A stretch of DNA of 64,000 nucleotides from positions 62,001-126,000 of the forward strand of contig LUUF01000019.1 of the NCBI GenBank assembly GCA_001644045.1. The letters are read 5' to 3'. Origin of the DNA: Methylomonas methanica. GTDB taxonomy: Bacteria > Pseudomonadota > Gammaproteobacteria > Methylococcales > Methylomonadaceae. Shown here one piece after another: positions 26,536-35,209 of this stretch (positions are counted from its first letter, which is position 1; every line of letters starts with the position of its first letter). The notes under the pieces were generated by a model. That model did no database searches. It saw nothing but the letters and a program-made list of their open reading frames with translations, and was not told the origin of the DNA. The translations under genes were made by a program, and so were the position numbers.

Positions 26536-28182
26536 ATGACCTCATCAACTCCAGTCATCCTGCCAAAGACCGGGCTCTCCGGTTTGATTGAAAACTGGCG
26601 CAGCGATCTGCTATCCGGTTTTTTAGTGTTTTTGATCGCCCTTCCGCTCTGCCTGGGCATAGCCATGGCATCGGGTTTCCCGCCCATGTCCGGCATCATT
26701 ACCGCAATCATCGGCGGCGTGGTGGTTTCCAGAATCAATGGTTCATATGTCACGATCAACGGCCCGGCCGCCGGCTTGATCGTGGTTATCGTCGATGCGG
26801 TGCAATCCTTGGGACAAGGCGATGCGATGGCCGGTTATCGATATACGCTGGCCGCCATCGTGATAGCCAGCGTCTTGCAAGTACTGCTGGGCGTGTTTAA
26901 GGCCGGCAAACTGAGCGCCTTTTTTCCCTCATCGGTCGTACACGGCATGTTGGCAGCCATCGGCATCATCATCATGGCCAAACAGATTCATACCCTGCTG
27001 GGCGTAAAACCGGCGGCTAAATCGCTGTTGGGCACCATCGCCGAGATTCCGCATTCGCTGATGGAAATGAATCCGGAAGTCTCGCTGATAGGCTTGCTAG
27101 GTTTGTTGCTATTGACACTTTGGTCGGTGATCAAACATCCCACCTTGAAAATGATCCCGGCCCCCCTGTTGGTGGTGTTGCTGGGTCTGGCCTTGGGACA
27201 GTATTTTGATTTGGATCATATTCATCAATACATGTTCCTGCCGGACGCGGCAATTCTGCCGCACCACGAATTCAGCGTCGGCCCTTCATTTCTGGTGGCG
27301 GTGCCCGAACATTTTCTGGCCGGGTTTTATCTGCCCGATTTTTCCAAAATCGCCACCGGCGAATTCTGGCTGGCGGTATTGACCATCTGGCTGGTCGGTA
27401 GCCTGGAAAGTTTGTTAAGCGCATCGGCAGTCGACAAGCTAGACCCGTACAAACGCAACTCCAACCTGAACCGCGACTTGACCGCCGTCGGCATCGGCAA
27501 CATGGTCGCCGGCATGATCGGCGGCTTGCCTATGATCGCCGAAATCGTCCGTAGCTCCGCCAACATCAACAACGGCGCAAAAACCGGCTGGTCCAACTTC
27601 TTTCACGGCTTGTTTTTACTGGTGTTTGTCGCGCTGTTCCCCAAACTGATACACGAAATCCCGCTATCGGCCTTGGCGGCATTATTGGTATTCACCGGTT
27701 TCCGTCTGGCCTCGCCGAAAGAATTTGCGAAAACCCTGGCGGTGGGTCTTGACCATTTCGCGGTGTTCGTGATCACCATCCTGGGCGTACTGGCAACCGA
27801 TTTGCTGGTCGGCGTGGCAATCGGCATCGCGGTTGAATTGGCGATTCACGTCAGCCGTGGCTTGAAACTGCGTAACGCGTTTTCTATGGCTTTTCACGTG
27901 CGCCAAACCGATGCCGATACCCACCATATCGAAGTATCCGGCGCGGCGGTATTCTCCAACTTCATCACGCTAAAAAGCTTGTTGGCCGATTTTCCGGAAC
28001 GCAAAACCGTGTTTTTCGACCTTACCGAAGCCGACCTGATCGACCATACGGTGATGGAATTCATCCACCATTTTGCCGAAGACTACAACCATGCCGGCGG
28101 CCGTTGCCAAATTGTCGGCCTGGACGATCACGAAAGTTATTCCGACCACCATCTCTCTGCTCGCCGCAAAATTGCGCTCTGA
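26536..28182 (+). CDS. SulP-family anion/bicarbonate transporter with STAS domain
   Basis: Inner-membrane SLC26/SulP transporter of 548 residues. It has the N-terminal core (SDLLSGFLVFLIALPLCLGIAMASG; GPAAGLIVVIVDAV), about 12-14 helices to residue 430, and a C-terminal cytoplasmic STAS domain (HHIEVSGAAVFSNFITLK, KTVFFDLTEADLIDHTVMEFI). SulP proteins beside dabA/carbonic anhydrase genes are usually assigned to bicarbonate uptake, so bicarbonate (BicA-like) is more likely than sulfate. ATG 26536 follows GAGAAAAACC; the frame extends 86 codons upstream to 26278, but that part crosses the promoter and looks noncoding. Confidence 0.88.
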   Translation: MTSSTPVILPKTGLSGLIENWRSDLLSGFLVFLIALPLCLGIAMASGFPPMSGIITAIIGGVVVSRINGSYVTINGPAAGLIVVIVDAVQSLGQGDAMAGYRYTLAAIVIASVLQVLLGVFKAGKLSAFFPSSVVHGMLAAIGIIIMAKQIHTLLGVKPAAKSLLGTIAEIPHSLMEMNPEVSLIGLLGLLLLTLWSVIKHPTLKMIPAPLLVVLLGLALGQYFDLDHIHQYMFLPDAAILPHHEFSVGPSFLVAVPEHFLAGFYLPDFSKIATGEFWLAVLTIWLVGSLESLLSASAVDKLDPYKRNSNLNRDLTAVGIGNMVAGMIGGLPMIAEIVRSSANINNGAKTGWSNFFHGLFLLVFVALFPKLIHEIPLSALAALLVFTGFRLASPKEFAKTLAVGLDHFAVFVITILGVLATDLLVGVAIGIAVELAIHVSRGLKLRNAFSMAFHVRQTDADTHHIEVSGAAVFSNFITLKSLLADFPERKTVFFDLTEADLIDHTVMEFIHHFAEDYNHAGGRCQIVGLDDHESYSDHHLSARRKIAL

Positions 28183-28194
28183 CCGGGTAACTCT

Positions 28195-28226
28195 GTCATT
28201 CCGACCGGACAAACCGCCGGAGTGAC
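28195..28226. repeat. REP-like hairpin after the sulP gene
   Basis: GTCATTCCG and GGAGTGAC arms with inner CCGG/CCGCC pairing, 12 bp after the stop. This matches the GTCATTCCG...CGGAATGAC style of dispersed palindromes and may help end the transcript. Confidence 0.45.
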
Positions 28227-28277
28227 GCTTTACCCTCTATAAGCTCTTTGCTTTAACAACACCAACAACAGACCTTC

Positions 28278-28300
28278 ATCTCCCTGTGACACAGGGAGAT
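28278..28300. promoter_or_regulatory. perfect palindrome upstream of the DUF2490 gene
   Basis: ATCTCCCTGTG and CACAGGGAGAT are perfect 11-bp arms with a single A between, 34 bp before the ATG at 28335. It could be an operator or a leader hairpin. No U-tract follows, so a terminator is less likely. Confidence 0.4.
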
Positions 28301-28334
28301 ACGCCAACTTTTGCTTAAATTTTGGGGAAACTTT

Positions 28335-29054
28335 ATGCACAAGCTATCTCGAAAAATATTTTGTTTGCCGTTTTTAGGCTGCCTATCGCTAACAGCAATG
28401 TCTGCCGACGTAGCGGCCGACGATCTGACGGAAGATTCCGGCGCCTGGTTGCAAGCCGTTGGCGAAGGCAGCATGAGCTTCATCGATCCGAGCTTGAAAA
28501 ACGGCCGGGTCTGGGTAGAAGGCCAATCGCGCTTCGATGGCGACTGGGGCCATTGGTACCAAGGCATGGTCCGCACCGCGGTGGGTTATTCCTTGAGCGA
28601 CCGCGCCACAATCTGGGCCGGTTATACCTGGCTGCCGACCCAAAACATCGGCAAATCTTATGTCTCCCAGCAAGATATTTGGCCGGCGTTTCGCTATGTG
28701 TTGCCCACGGAGATAGGCACTTTTACGTTCCGCACCATGTGGGAAACCAACTTTCTGAACGGCGACCAGTTGCGCGAACGCCCCCGGCAAATGATCAAAT
28801 TCATGCACCCGCTCGAGTTCGAACCGCGCTTGAGCCTGATCGCCTGGGATGAAGCTTTTTACCGGGTCAATTCCACCACCTTTGGCGGCAAATCCGGATT
28901 TGACCAAAACCGGGCGTTTGCCGGTTTCGGCTGGAGCTTCAACAAAAACGTTAGAACCGAACTGGGCTATATGAACCAATATGTCGAAAACGCCAATCAC
29001 AGTGCAGCGACGATGCGGCATTTGGGTATGGCATCGGTGTTTGTTAATTTCTAA
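28335..29054 (+). CDS. DUF2490-type outer-membrane protein
   Basis: A 239-residue secreted protein. The signal peptide (MHKLSRKIFCLPFLGCLSLTAMS) is followed by a beta-strand pattern with alternating aromatic residues, and it ends in VFVNF, a C-terminal Phe typical of outer-membrane barrels. Motifs GRVWVEGQSRFDGDWGHWYQGMVRTAVGYSL and FRTMWETNF fit the DUF2490 family (about 220 residues). ATG 28335 has GGGGAAA upstream. Its place within the carbon island suggests an outer-membrane pore or assembly role for that system, which is inference only. Confidence 0.75.
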   Translation: MHKLSRKIFCLPFLGCLSLTAMSADVAADDLTEDSGAWLQAVGEGSMSFIDPSLKNGRVWVEGQSRFDGDWGHWYQGMVRTAVGYSLSDRATIWAGYTWLPTQNIGKSYVSQQDIWPAFRYVLPTEIGTFTFRTMWETNFLNGDQLRERPRQMIKFMHPLEFEPRLSLIAWDEAFYRVNSTTFGGKSGFDQNRAFAGFGWSFNKNVRTELGYMNQYVENANHSAATMRHLGMASVFVNF

Positions 29055-29173
29055 TTCGGCGGACACCAAATGTATATCAAGACTTTTTTTGCGTAATCAA
29101 CTAGATTGTTTCTTACCACCAGCAGATGCCAGTGCAATCGGCGCTAACAAATATCACTGAACAGGCAAATGAC

Positions 29174-29737
29174 ATGACCCGTATCATCATTATTTTTATA
29201 CTATTTTTCAGTGCCGTATCTTGCTCCACCGAATCAAAGCATGAACCTGCCGCCGCGCAGCAATCGTCCGACACCCGCCCGGTATTGGCGAAAAGCAGCA
29301 AGATCCCCGAGCCGCCGGAAACCGGCGAGCCCGCCATGCATGCGATTCAGAACAGTCGCCTGCAACACGTGATGCAGCAGATCAACGAACTGGTCTACAG
29401 CCAGCTGAGCGGCGAAATTAACCTGAAAGAACAACGCGAATTGAAAACAGCGGAAATCGCCCGAACTGCCAACGAGTTGGCCTCCAGCGAAAAATCGATA
29501 GTGGAAACGCTGCCCTCGCTAAATCTGAAACCCGACGAACAAACCACCTTTCTTGCCTTGGCGGATAAACTGCGGGTGAGCGCCGTGCATATGCAGGACT
29601 TGGCCGATCAAAACCAATTGCGAGAAATTCCGGCAACATTGGATACCATCACCAATACCTGCATCTCCTGCCATGTCTTGTTTAGAAAGAGCCGTAGTTT
29701 GTTAGAAAAGTGCAAAGACCCCAGATACACTTGCTAA
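29174..29737 (+). CDS. cytochrome c'-like lipoprotein with a C-terminal haem site
   Basis: A 187-residue protein whose signal MTRIIIIFILFFSAVSC ends in a lipobox-like AVSC, suggesting a lipid-anchored periplasmic protein. The mature part is helical (RLQHVMQQINELVYSQL; AEIARTANELASSEK) and ends with one c-type haem motif, CISCH, about 25 residues before the C-terminus. A four-helix bundle with the haem on the last helix is the cytochrome c' / c556 plan. GTG/ATG starts further upstream (to 29126) would bury the signal and are rejected. Ligand (NO, CO) or electron-transfer function is unknown; it sits between the DUF2490 protein and carbonic anhydrase. Confidence 0.75.
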   Translation: MTRIIIIFILFFSAVSCSTESKHEPAAAQQSSDTRPVLAKSSKIPEPPETGEPAMHAIQNSRLQHVMQQINELVYSQLSGEINLKEQRELKTAEIARTANELASSEKSIVETLPSLNLKPDEQTTFLALADKLRVSAVHMQDLADQNQLREIPATLDTITNTCISCHVLFRKSRSLLEKCKDPRYTC

Positions 29738-29780
29738 GAGACTTTCGACGCTCTAACGGCCCTTATTCAATTAACAATCG

Positions 29781-30584
29781 ATGGTTTCAAATCGTGCCAT
29801 GAACCAAAACTTTACGCTGCTCGCCTGTTTGACCATTTTCAGTCAGGTATTAAACCCCACGGAAGCATTCGCGGCCGACGGCCATGCCGACCCGCATTGG
29901 ACTTACGAGGAACAGGAAAGCTGGGGCGAATTAAAGGACCAACTCTACAAACCGCCTTTTCCGTACGCGGAATGCGGCATCGGCCAGAAGCAATCGCCGG
30001 TAAACATCGAACCGGGTAGCACCGTAAGAGTCGAAAAGATTGACGAGCTGCAACCCAATTATATGGAAATACCGCTGAGTCTGACCAATAACGGCCACAC
30101 CATCAGAGCCAACACCAGCAGAGGCAAGTTAAACTTCGGCAATAACGAATACGATTTGGTGCAATTTCATTTTCATGCGCCCAGCGAGCACTTGCTGAAC
30201 GGCGTGGCCTATCCGCTGGAGATTCATTTTGTCAACGGTACCGCCGACGGCCGGATGGCGGTGCTGGGCGTGTTGGTGAAAGCCGGCGCACACAACCCGG
30301 CATTCCAGGAAATTCTTGAGCAATCGCCCAAGCACATTGGTGACACCAGCAATCCGCCGCTGATGATCCGCCCGGCGCGTTTGCTGCCGGAACATACCCA
30401 ACATTTCTATACCTATGCCGGCTCGCTAACCACCCCGCCCTGCAGCGAAGGTGTGCAATGGTTTGTCCTGCAGGATATTTTGGAAGTATCGGAACAGCAA
30501 ATTAGAGACTTCAACAGCAAGTTCTACCATGACAACGCCCGCGCCGAACAGAAACTAAACGGCCGGGTATTGGACGCCCATTAG
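29781..30584 (+). CDS. periplasmic alpha-carbonic anhydrase
   Basis: Interconverts CO2 and bicarbonate in the periplasm. The 267-residue protein has an N-terminal signal (ending near AFAADG) and complete alpha-class features: GIGQKQSPVNIEP, the zinc histidines at 130, 132 and 149 (FHFHAPSEH and EIHFVN), and YAGSLTTPPCSEGVQWFVL near 213-231 holding the substrate-pocket Thr. The cysteine pair (AECGIG, PPCSEG) should form the usual disulfide. Start at 29781 or the Met at 29799. It closes the inorganic-carbon island and could supply bicarbonate or CO2 to the SulP and DAB systems. Confidence 0.95.
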   Translation: MVSNRAMNQNFTLLACLTIFSQVLNPTEAFAADGHADPHWTYEEQESWGELKDQLYKPPFPYAECGIGQKQSPVNIEPGSTVRVEKIDELQPNYMEIPLSLTNNGHTIRANTSRGKLNFGNNEYDLVQFHFHAPSEHLLNGVAYPLEIHFVNGTADGRMAVLGVLVKAGAHNPAFQEILEQSPKHIGDTSNPPLMIRPARLLPEHTQHFYTYAGSLTTPPCSEGVQWFVLQDILEVSEQQIRDFNSKFYHDNARAEQKLNGRVLDAH

Positions 30585-30707
30585 TCGCGCAAAGCAGCCA
30601 AGCCCATTTGATTACGTAGCCATAGTTAACTCACCAATCCGACAAATTCTCCCAGGCATCCAAGGCTCACAATTTACCGCACACTCAAAAATAACCGAGG
30701 TCGAAGT

Positions 30708-33242
30708 ATGTCAATCAACATCGCCCCCAAACAGTCGAAGCCGTTTTGGCATAACCCGATCCAGGAACTATTCCAGCAGTTGCAAGCCGATGAACATGGC
30801 CTGACCCGGCAGGAAGCGGCATCGCGTCTAAAACAGTATGGCGATAACCGCCCGCAAAACCACAAACCGCCTAGCGCCGTAAGCTTGTTTTTCGGGCAAT
30901 TCAAAAGCTCGATCATTCTGATCCTGCTGTTTGCCACCGGCCTGTCCTTTTATCTGCACGACAAACTGGATGCCATCATCATCCTCTGCATCATTCTGAT
31001 GAGCGCGCTGCTGGGTTTTTGGCAGGAGAAAGGCGCAGCCGACGCGGTCGGCAAATTGCTGGCAATGGTGCAAATCAAGGTTTCCGTATTGCGCGACGGC
31101 ACTATGCAAGAACTGCCTGCCGAACAAATCGTCCCCGGCGACATCGTGCAGTTGCGGGCCGGCGATGTGATTCCCGCCGATTGTCGCTTACTGAGCGCCG
31201 ACAATCTGTTCGTCGACGAAGCCATCCTCACCGGCGAAAGCTATCCGGCCGAAAAATACGTCACCGAACTGCCGATCAACACCGGTCTCAGCCAACGCCA
31301 GAACTGCCTGTGGATGGGCTCGCACGTGCAAAGCGGCAGCGCCACGGCCCTGGCGGTCGCGACCGGCTCCAGCAGCGAATTCGGCAAACTCTCCGAACGT
31401 ATCAAACTGAAAGCGCCGGAAACCGAATTCGAACACGGCGTGCGCCGCTTCGGTTATCTATTGATGGAAGTAACACTGACGCTGGTGATCATGATCTTCG
31501 CGGTCAACGTCTATCTGGACAAACCGGTCATGGACTCGTTTCTGTTTGCGCTAGCTCTGGCAGTCGGTTTAACGCCACAGCTATTACCGGCGGTAATCAG
31601 CATCAATCTGGCGCATGGCGCCAAACGCATGGCCGAGCAAAAGGTCATCGTCAAGCAACTAGCCGCCATCGAAAACTTCGGCAGCATGAATGTGCTGTGT
31701 TCCGACAAAACCGGCACCTTGACCGAGGGCACGGTTCAACTTAAAGACCCGCTGGATATTATGGGCCAGGCCAGCGACAAGGTGGCGCGCTATGCTTACC
31801 TCAACTCTGCTTACGAAACCGGCTTCAATAACCCCATCGATCAGGCCGTCCGCCAATTCAAAAGCTTTGACATCGCCGCGGACGGCAAACTCGACGAAAT
31901 CCCCTACGACTTCCATCGCAAACGGCTGAGCATGCTGGTGCAAGATCAAGGCGAGACCTTGATGATCTGCAAAGGCGCGTTAAACAATATCCTGGAAATT
32001 TGCACTACGGCGGAAAATGCCGATGGCGAACTGCAACCCATCGCTACCGCTTACGACGCGATTCAGCAGCGTTATAAGGAATACAGCAGCCAGGGTTTCA
32101 GAACCCTGGGCGTTGCCTACAAACCCATGCCGGATACGACAAAATTTGCCAAGGACGACGAAAGCGGCTTGCGCTTCCTGGGTTTTTTGACGTTCTTCGA
32201 CCCGCCGAAAGCCGATTGCGTCGAAACGATCTACCTGTTGCGCGAACAAGGCGTGACGCTGAAAATCATCACCGGCGATAACCGCTTGGTAGCGGAAACC
32301 GTGGCCGGGCAACTAGGCTTAACGTCCTCGGCCATCCTGACCGGTACCGACCTGGCCGGCATGAGCGAAAGAGCCTTGATTCATCAAGTCGCGCAGGTCA
32401 ACTTGTTCGCCGAAATCGAACCCAATCAGAAAGAACGCATCATCGTCGCCTTGAAAAAAGCCGGTTTCGTGGTCGGTTATATGGGCGACGGCATCAACGA
32501 TGTCTCGGCGCTGCATGCGGCGGATGTCGGCATTTCGGTGGACAGCGCCGCTGATGTCGCCAAGCAAACCGCGCAAATCGTGTTGCTGGAAAAAGATCTG
32601 CGGGTATTGCTGGGCGGCATTCGCGAGGGCCGCATCACCTTCGCCAACACGCTAAAATACGTGTTCATGGCCACCAGCGCCAATTTCGGCAATATGTTCA
32701 GCATGGCCGGCGCTTCGCTGTTTTTGCCCTTTCTGCCGCTATTGCCCAAGCAAATTTTGCTGACCAATCTACTAACCGATTTTCCGGAAATGACCATCGC
32801 GTCCGACAACGTCGATCCGGAAATGCTCGGCAAGCCGCACCGCTGGAATATCGGCTTTATCCGCAAATTCATGCTGACTTTCGGCATCGTCAGCTCCCTA
32901 TTCGATTACCTGACTTTTGGCCTATTGCTATGGCTGCAAGTGCCGGCCGAACAATTCCGCACCGGTTGGTTCAGCGAATCGGTGATTTCCGCAGCGCTGA
33001 TAGTATTCGTGGTGCGTAGCCAAAATCATTTGTTCAGCAATCGTCCGGGCAAGTATTTAATGATCACCACCGCAACCATCGTCGCGTTGACTTTGGCACT
33101 GCCTTATACGCCCTTGGCGCCGTTTATCGGCTTTCAGCCCCTACCCCTGGCTATTTCCGGCGGGCTAGGCTTGATCGTGCTGCTTTACATCCTTACCGCG
33201 GAACTAGCGAAACGAATTTTCTATCGTCATGTAAAGCTATAA
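30708..33242 (+). CDS. mgtA: magnesium-translocating P-type ATPase
   Basis: Inner-membrane P-type ATPase of type IIIB that imports Mg2+. The 844 residues include the cation-ATPase N-terminal domain (GLTRQEAASRLKQYGDNRP), actuator TGES (ILTGESYPAEK), phosphorylation Asp333 in SDKTGTLTEG, KIITGDN, and the hinge GDGINDVSALHAADVGISVDSAADVAKQTA. The unusual feature of this subfamily, NFGNMFSMAGASLFLPFLP in the membrane region, is present and separates it from Ca2+ pumps. It begins after a 123-bp gap from carbonic anhydrase and is likely a separate unit. No mgtL or M-box could be identified in the short leader. Confidence 0.93.
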   Translation: MSINIAPKQSKPFWHNPIQELFQQLQADEHGLTRQEAASRLKQYGDNRPQNHKPPSAVSLFFGQFKSSIILILLFATGLSFYLHDKLDAIIILCIILMSALLGFWQEKGAADAVGKLLAMVQIKVSVLRDGTMQELPAEQIVPGDIVQLRAGDVIPADCRLLSADNLFVDEAILTGESYPAEKYVTELPINTGLSQRQNCLWMGSHVQSGSATALAVATGSSSEFGKLSERIKLKAPETEFEHGVRRFGYLLMEVTLTLVIMIFAVNVYLDKPVMDSFLFALALAVGLTPQLLPAVISINLAHGAKRMAEQKVIVKQLAAIENFGSMNVLCSDKTGTLTEGTVQLKDPLDIMGQASDKVARYAYLNSAYETGFNNPIDQAVRQFKSFDIAADGKLDEIPYDFHRKRLSMLVQDQGETLMICKGALNNILEICTTAENADGELQPIATAYDAIQQRYKEYSSQGFRTLGVAYKPMPDTTKFAKDDESGLRFLGFLTFFDPPKADCVETIYLLREQGVTLKIITGDNRLVAETVAGQLGLTSSAILTGTDLAGMSERALIHQVAQVNLFAEIEPNQKERIIVALKKAGFVVGYMGDGINDVSALHAADVGISVDSAADVAKQTAQIVLLEKDLRVLLGGIREGRITFANTLKYVFMATSANFGNMFSMAGASLFLPFLPLLPKQILLTNLLTDFPEMTIASDNVDPEMLGKPHRWNIGFIRKFMLTFGIVSSLFDYLTFGLLLWLQVPAEQFRTGWFSESVISAALIVFVVRSQNHLFSNRPGKYLMITTATIVALTLALPYTPLAPFIGFQPLPLAISGGLGLIVLLYILTAELAKRIFYRHVKL

Positions 33243-33269
33243 TCAGAATATTTCTTAAAAAAGCTCCCA

Positions 33270-33575
33270 ATGAAACACAACGACAACAACGACCTTTCCC
33301 TGCACATTTTGCCGAATTCGGCCACGATGGTAGGCGTTTGTATTATGGTCATCAGCATCGTGAAAGGCCAACCTACAGATATGGTCGGTTACGTTATCGA
33401 CAAGGCGCTGGCGATAGACAGTTTGCTATTCACCATCAGCGCGCTGCTATCGTTCTTGTCGATTCGGCTGGAGCGCTCGACAATAGGTTTGGAGCGCTGG
33501 GCGGAAGTGCTTTTTATAATCGGACTGGTGTCGATGACAGTCATTGCCCTCATTTTCTCGTTCGAAATTGTGTAA
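33270..33575 (+). CDS. small membrane protein of unknown function
   Basis: Product of 101 residues with about three hydrophobic helices (TMVGVCIMVISIVKG, SLLFTISALLSFLSIRL, EVLFIIGLVSMTVIALIFSF) and a charged N-terminus. It lies 27 bp after mgtA on the same strand and is probably co-transcribed. I do not recognise the family; an accessory role to the Mg2+ pump is possible but unsupported. Confidence 0.6.
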   Translation: MKHNDNNDLSLHILPNSATMVGVCIMVISIVKGQPTDMVGYVIDKALAIDSLLFTISALLSFLSIRLERSTIGLERWAEVLFIIGLVSMTVIALIFSFEIV

Positions 33576-33661
33576 ACGATTTTTGCTAAACAACCGAAAT
33601 GCGTACGCGCAGTGGATATTGCCCAAACAACAGGGCTGTTCGGCCAATCGATGAAAGCAAC

Positions 33662-33677
33662 TGGTTTAAATAAACCA
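33662..33677. promoter_or_regulatory. palindrome upstream of the metal-efflux operon, candidate activator site
   Basis: TGGTTTA and TAAACCA are perfect inverted arms around AA, about 100 bp upstream of the sigma-54 promoter match at 33774. That is a usual enhancer distance. A second perfect palindrome, GCCGAA-TT-TTCGGC, lies at 33737-33750. Confidence 0.4.
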
Positions 33678-33736
33678 AATTTGTTCTAAATAACCGTTAG
33701 CCTAAGCACCTTTAACTGGCGATAAGGTTGAAATAA

Positions 33737-33750
33737 GCCGAATTTTCGGC
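33737..33750. promoter_or_regulatory. second palindrome upstream of the metal-efflux operon
   Basis: GCCGAATTTTCGGC is a perfect 14-bp palindrome ending 24 bp before the -24 element at 33774. It could be a repressor site or the binding site of a metal sensor. Confidence 0.35.
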
Positions 33751-33773
33751 ATTTATCAAGCGCGCGGGCATCT

Positions 33774-33789
33774 TGGCAGGCTAATTGCT
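33774..33789 (+). promoter_or_regulatory. sigma-54 promoter match for the czcCBA operon
   Basis: TGGCAGGCTAATTGCT matches TGGCAYRNNNNTTGCW at 11 of 12 constrained positions (G for Y at position 6), with a perfect TTGC -12 box and GG-N10-GC spacing. Transcription would start near 33800, 38 bases before the first ATG of the operon. Confidence 0.65.
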
Positions 33790-33837
33790 TTTAGTGGTTA
33801 CCAACCACGTTCAATAGCGCGACTGCGGTGATAAACC

Positions 33838-35187
33838 ATGCAAAACAAACGTTTCATCTATAGCGCTGCGCTCGGCTTGTTGGGGTCTATGCTGACTTTT
33901 CAGGCTTACGCGCAAAACGTCCCCTTATCCATCGACGAGGCCCTGGCGATTTTTTACCAGCGCAATCTCGATCTGATCGCCGCCCAATACAATATCGACC
34001 AGTCCCGCGCCGACGCGCTGATCGCCGCGGCGATCCCCAATCCGACGCTGGGCGTGCAGATTTCCGAGTTAAGCAATCGGCCCAACATGGGTTCCAACGC
34101 CAGCGGTTGTAATCACGATGCCGGCGTCTCCTGCGGCCCGGCCGAATATTTTTCCTTTAGTCAGTTGATCGAAGTCGCCGGCAAACGCGGCCTGCGCATG
34201 CAAAGCAGCGGATTCGCCACCCAGGCGGCGGAAAGCGATTTCCGCGATGCGGTGCGAATCTTTTCCAATATGGTTCGAGACGCCTACTACGACCTGCTGC
34301 TGGCACAAAAAAACCGCTGGCTGGCCCAAGAAATTGTCGATCATTACCAAACCATTTCCAAAGCCAACCAACTCAGGATGAACAGCGGCGACATCGCCGA
34401 ATCGGATTTTCTGCGGGTAAAAATGGAAGCGATGCGCGCACAATCCGATCTGGATACCGCACAAACCGCGGTGGAACAGGCGCAAGCCGGTTTGGCGGTG
34501 ATCTTGCGCTGGCCGAGTGACGGTCTGCATTTCGAAGCCAGGGAACAATGGCCGGACGCCAAGGACATCGGTCAAAACCTGTCCAAAGACGAATTGATGA
34601 ACAAAGCCCTGCAACAACGTCCGGATCTACTGGCCGACAAACAACGCGCCGCCCAAGCCGAAAAAGAACTGGAATTGGCCAGACGCCTGAAATATCCGGA
34701 CGTGACCGTCAATGCCGGCTATGCGCGCGACCCCAGCAACAACGCACTCAATTCATTTTTCGTCGGCGTCAGCGTGCCGGTGCCGCTGTTTAACCAATAC
34801 CAGGGCGAATCGGACAAGGCGGCGGTTGCGTTAAACCAGAACCAGCTGGCGGTCGAGCAAACCGAACTGGGCATTCGCAACGACGTCACCAATGCCTTAG
34901 CCACCTGGAATAGCGCGGATAAAATCGTGCAGCGCTTCCAAAGCGGCTTGCTCGACGATGCGCTGGCGGTGCGCAACAGCGCCGATCTGGCGTACAGCAA
35001 GGGCGCTACCGGCGTGCTGGATTTTATCGAGGCGCAACGCAGCTATAAAAATGTGATGCGCGATTACAGCCAGGCCATGATCAGCCGCGCCAACGCGTAT
35101 TACGATCTGGCCAAAGCCCTGGGCGAGGAAGTTGGTAACGACAACGCTGCCACCCACAAGGCTCACGAGCAAGCCCAATTGCCATAG
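33838..35187 (+). CDS. czcC: outer-membrane channel of heavy-metal efflux (TolC/CzcC family)
   Basis: Outer-membrane factor of a tripartite RND pump. The 449 residues start with a signal peptide (to AYAQ at about residue 26), followed by the two OEP repeats. LSIDEALAIFYQRNLDLIAAQYNIDQSRADALIAAAIPNPTLGVQ-type sequence begins repeat one, and LMNKALQQRPDLLADKQRA begins repeat two near 255, each ending in long coiled helices. AEYFSFSQLIEVAGKR is typical of CzcC/CusC. It is the first gene of the operon; the adaptor gene begins 22 bp after its stop. Confidence 0.9.
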   Translation: MQNKRFIYSAALGLLGSMLTFQAYAQNVPLSIDEALAIFYQRNLDLIAAQYNIDQSRADALIAAAIPNPTLGVQISELSNRPNMGSNASGCNHDAGVSCGPAEYFSFSQLIEVAGKRGLRMQSSGFATQAAESDFRDAVRIFSNMVRDAYYDLLLAQKNRWLAQEIVDHYQTISKANQLRMNSGDIAESDFLRVKMEAMRAQSDLDTAQTAVEQAQAGLAVILRWPSDGLHFEAREQWPDAKDIGQNLSKDELMNKALQQRPDLLADKQRAAQAEKELELARRLKYPDVTVNAGYARDPSNNALNSFFVGVSVPVPLFNQYQGESDKAAVALNQNQLAVEQTELGIRNDVTNALATWNSADKIVQRFQSGLLDDALAVRNSADLAYSKGATGVLDFIEAQRSYKNVMRDYSQAMISRANAYYDLAKALGEEVGNDNAATHKAHEQAQLP

Positions 35188-35209
35188 CAAACTTGAACAA
35201 CTAATCGAC

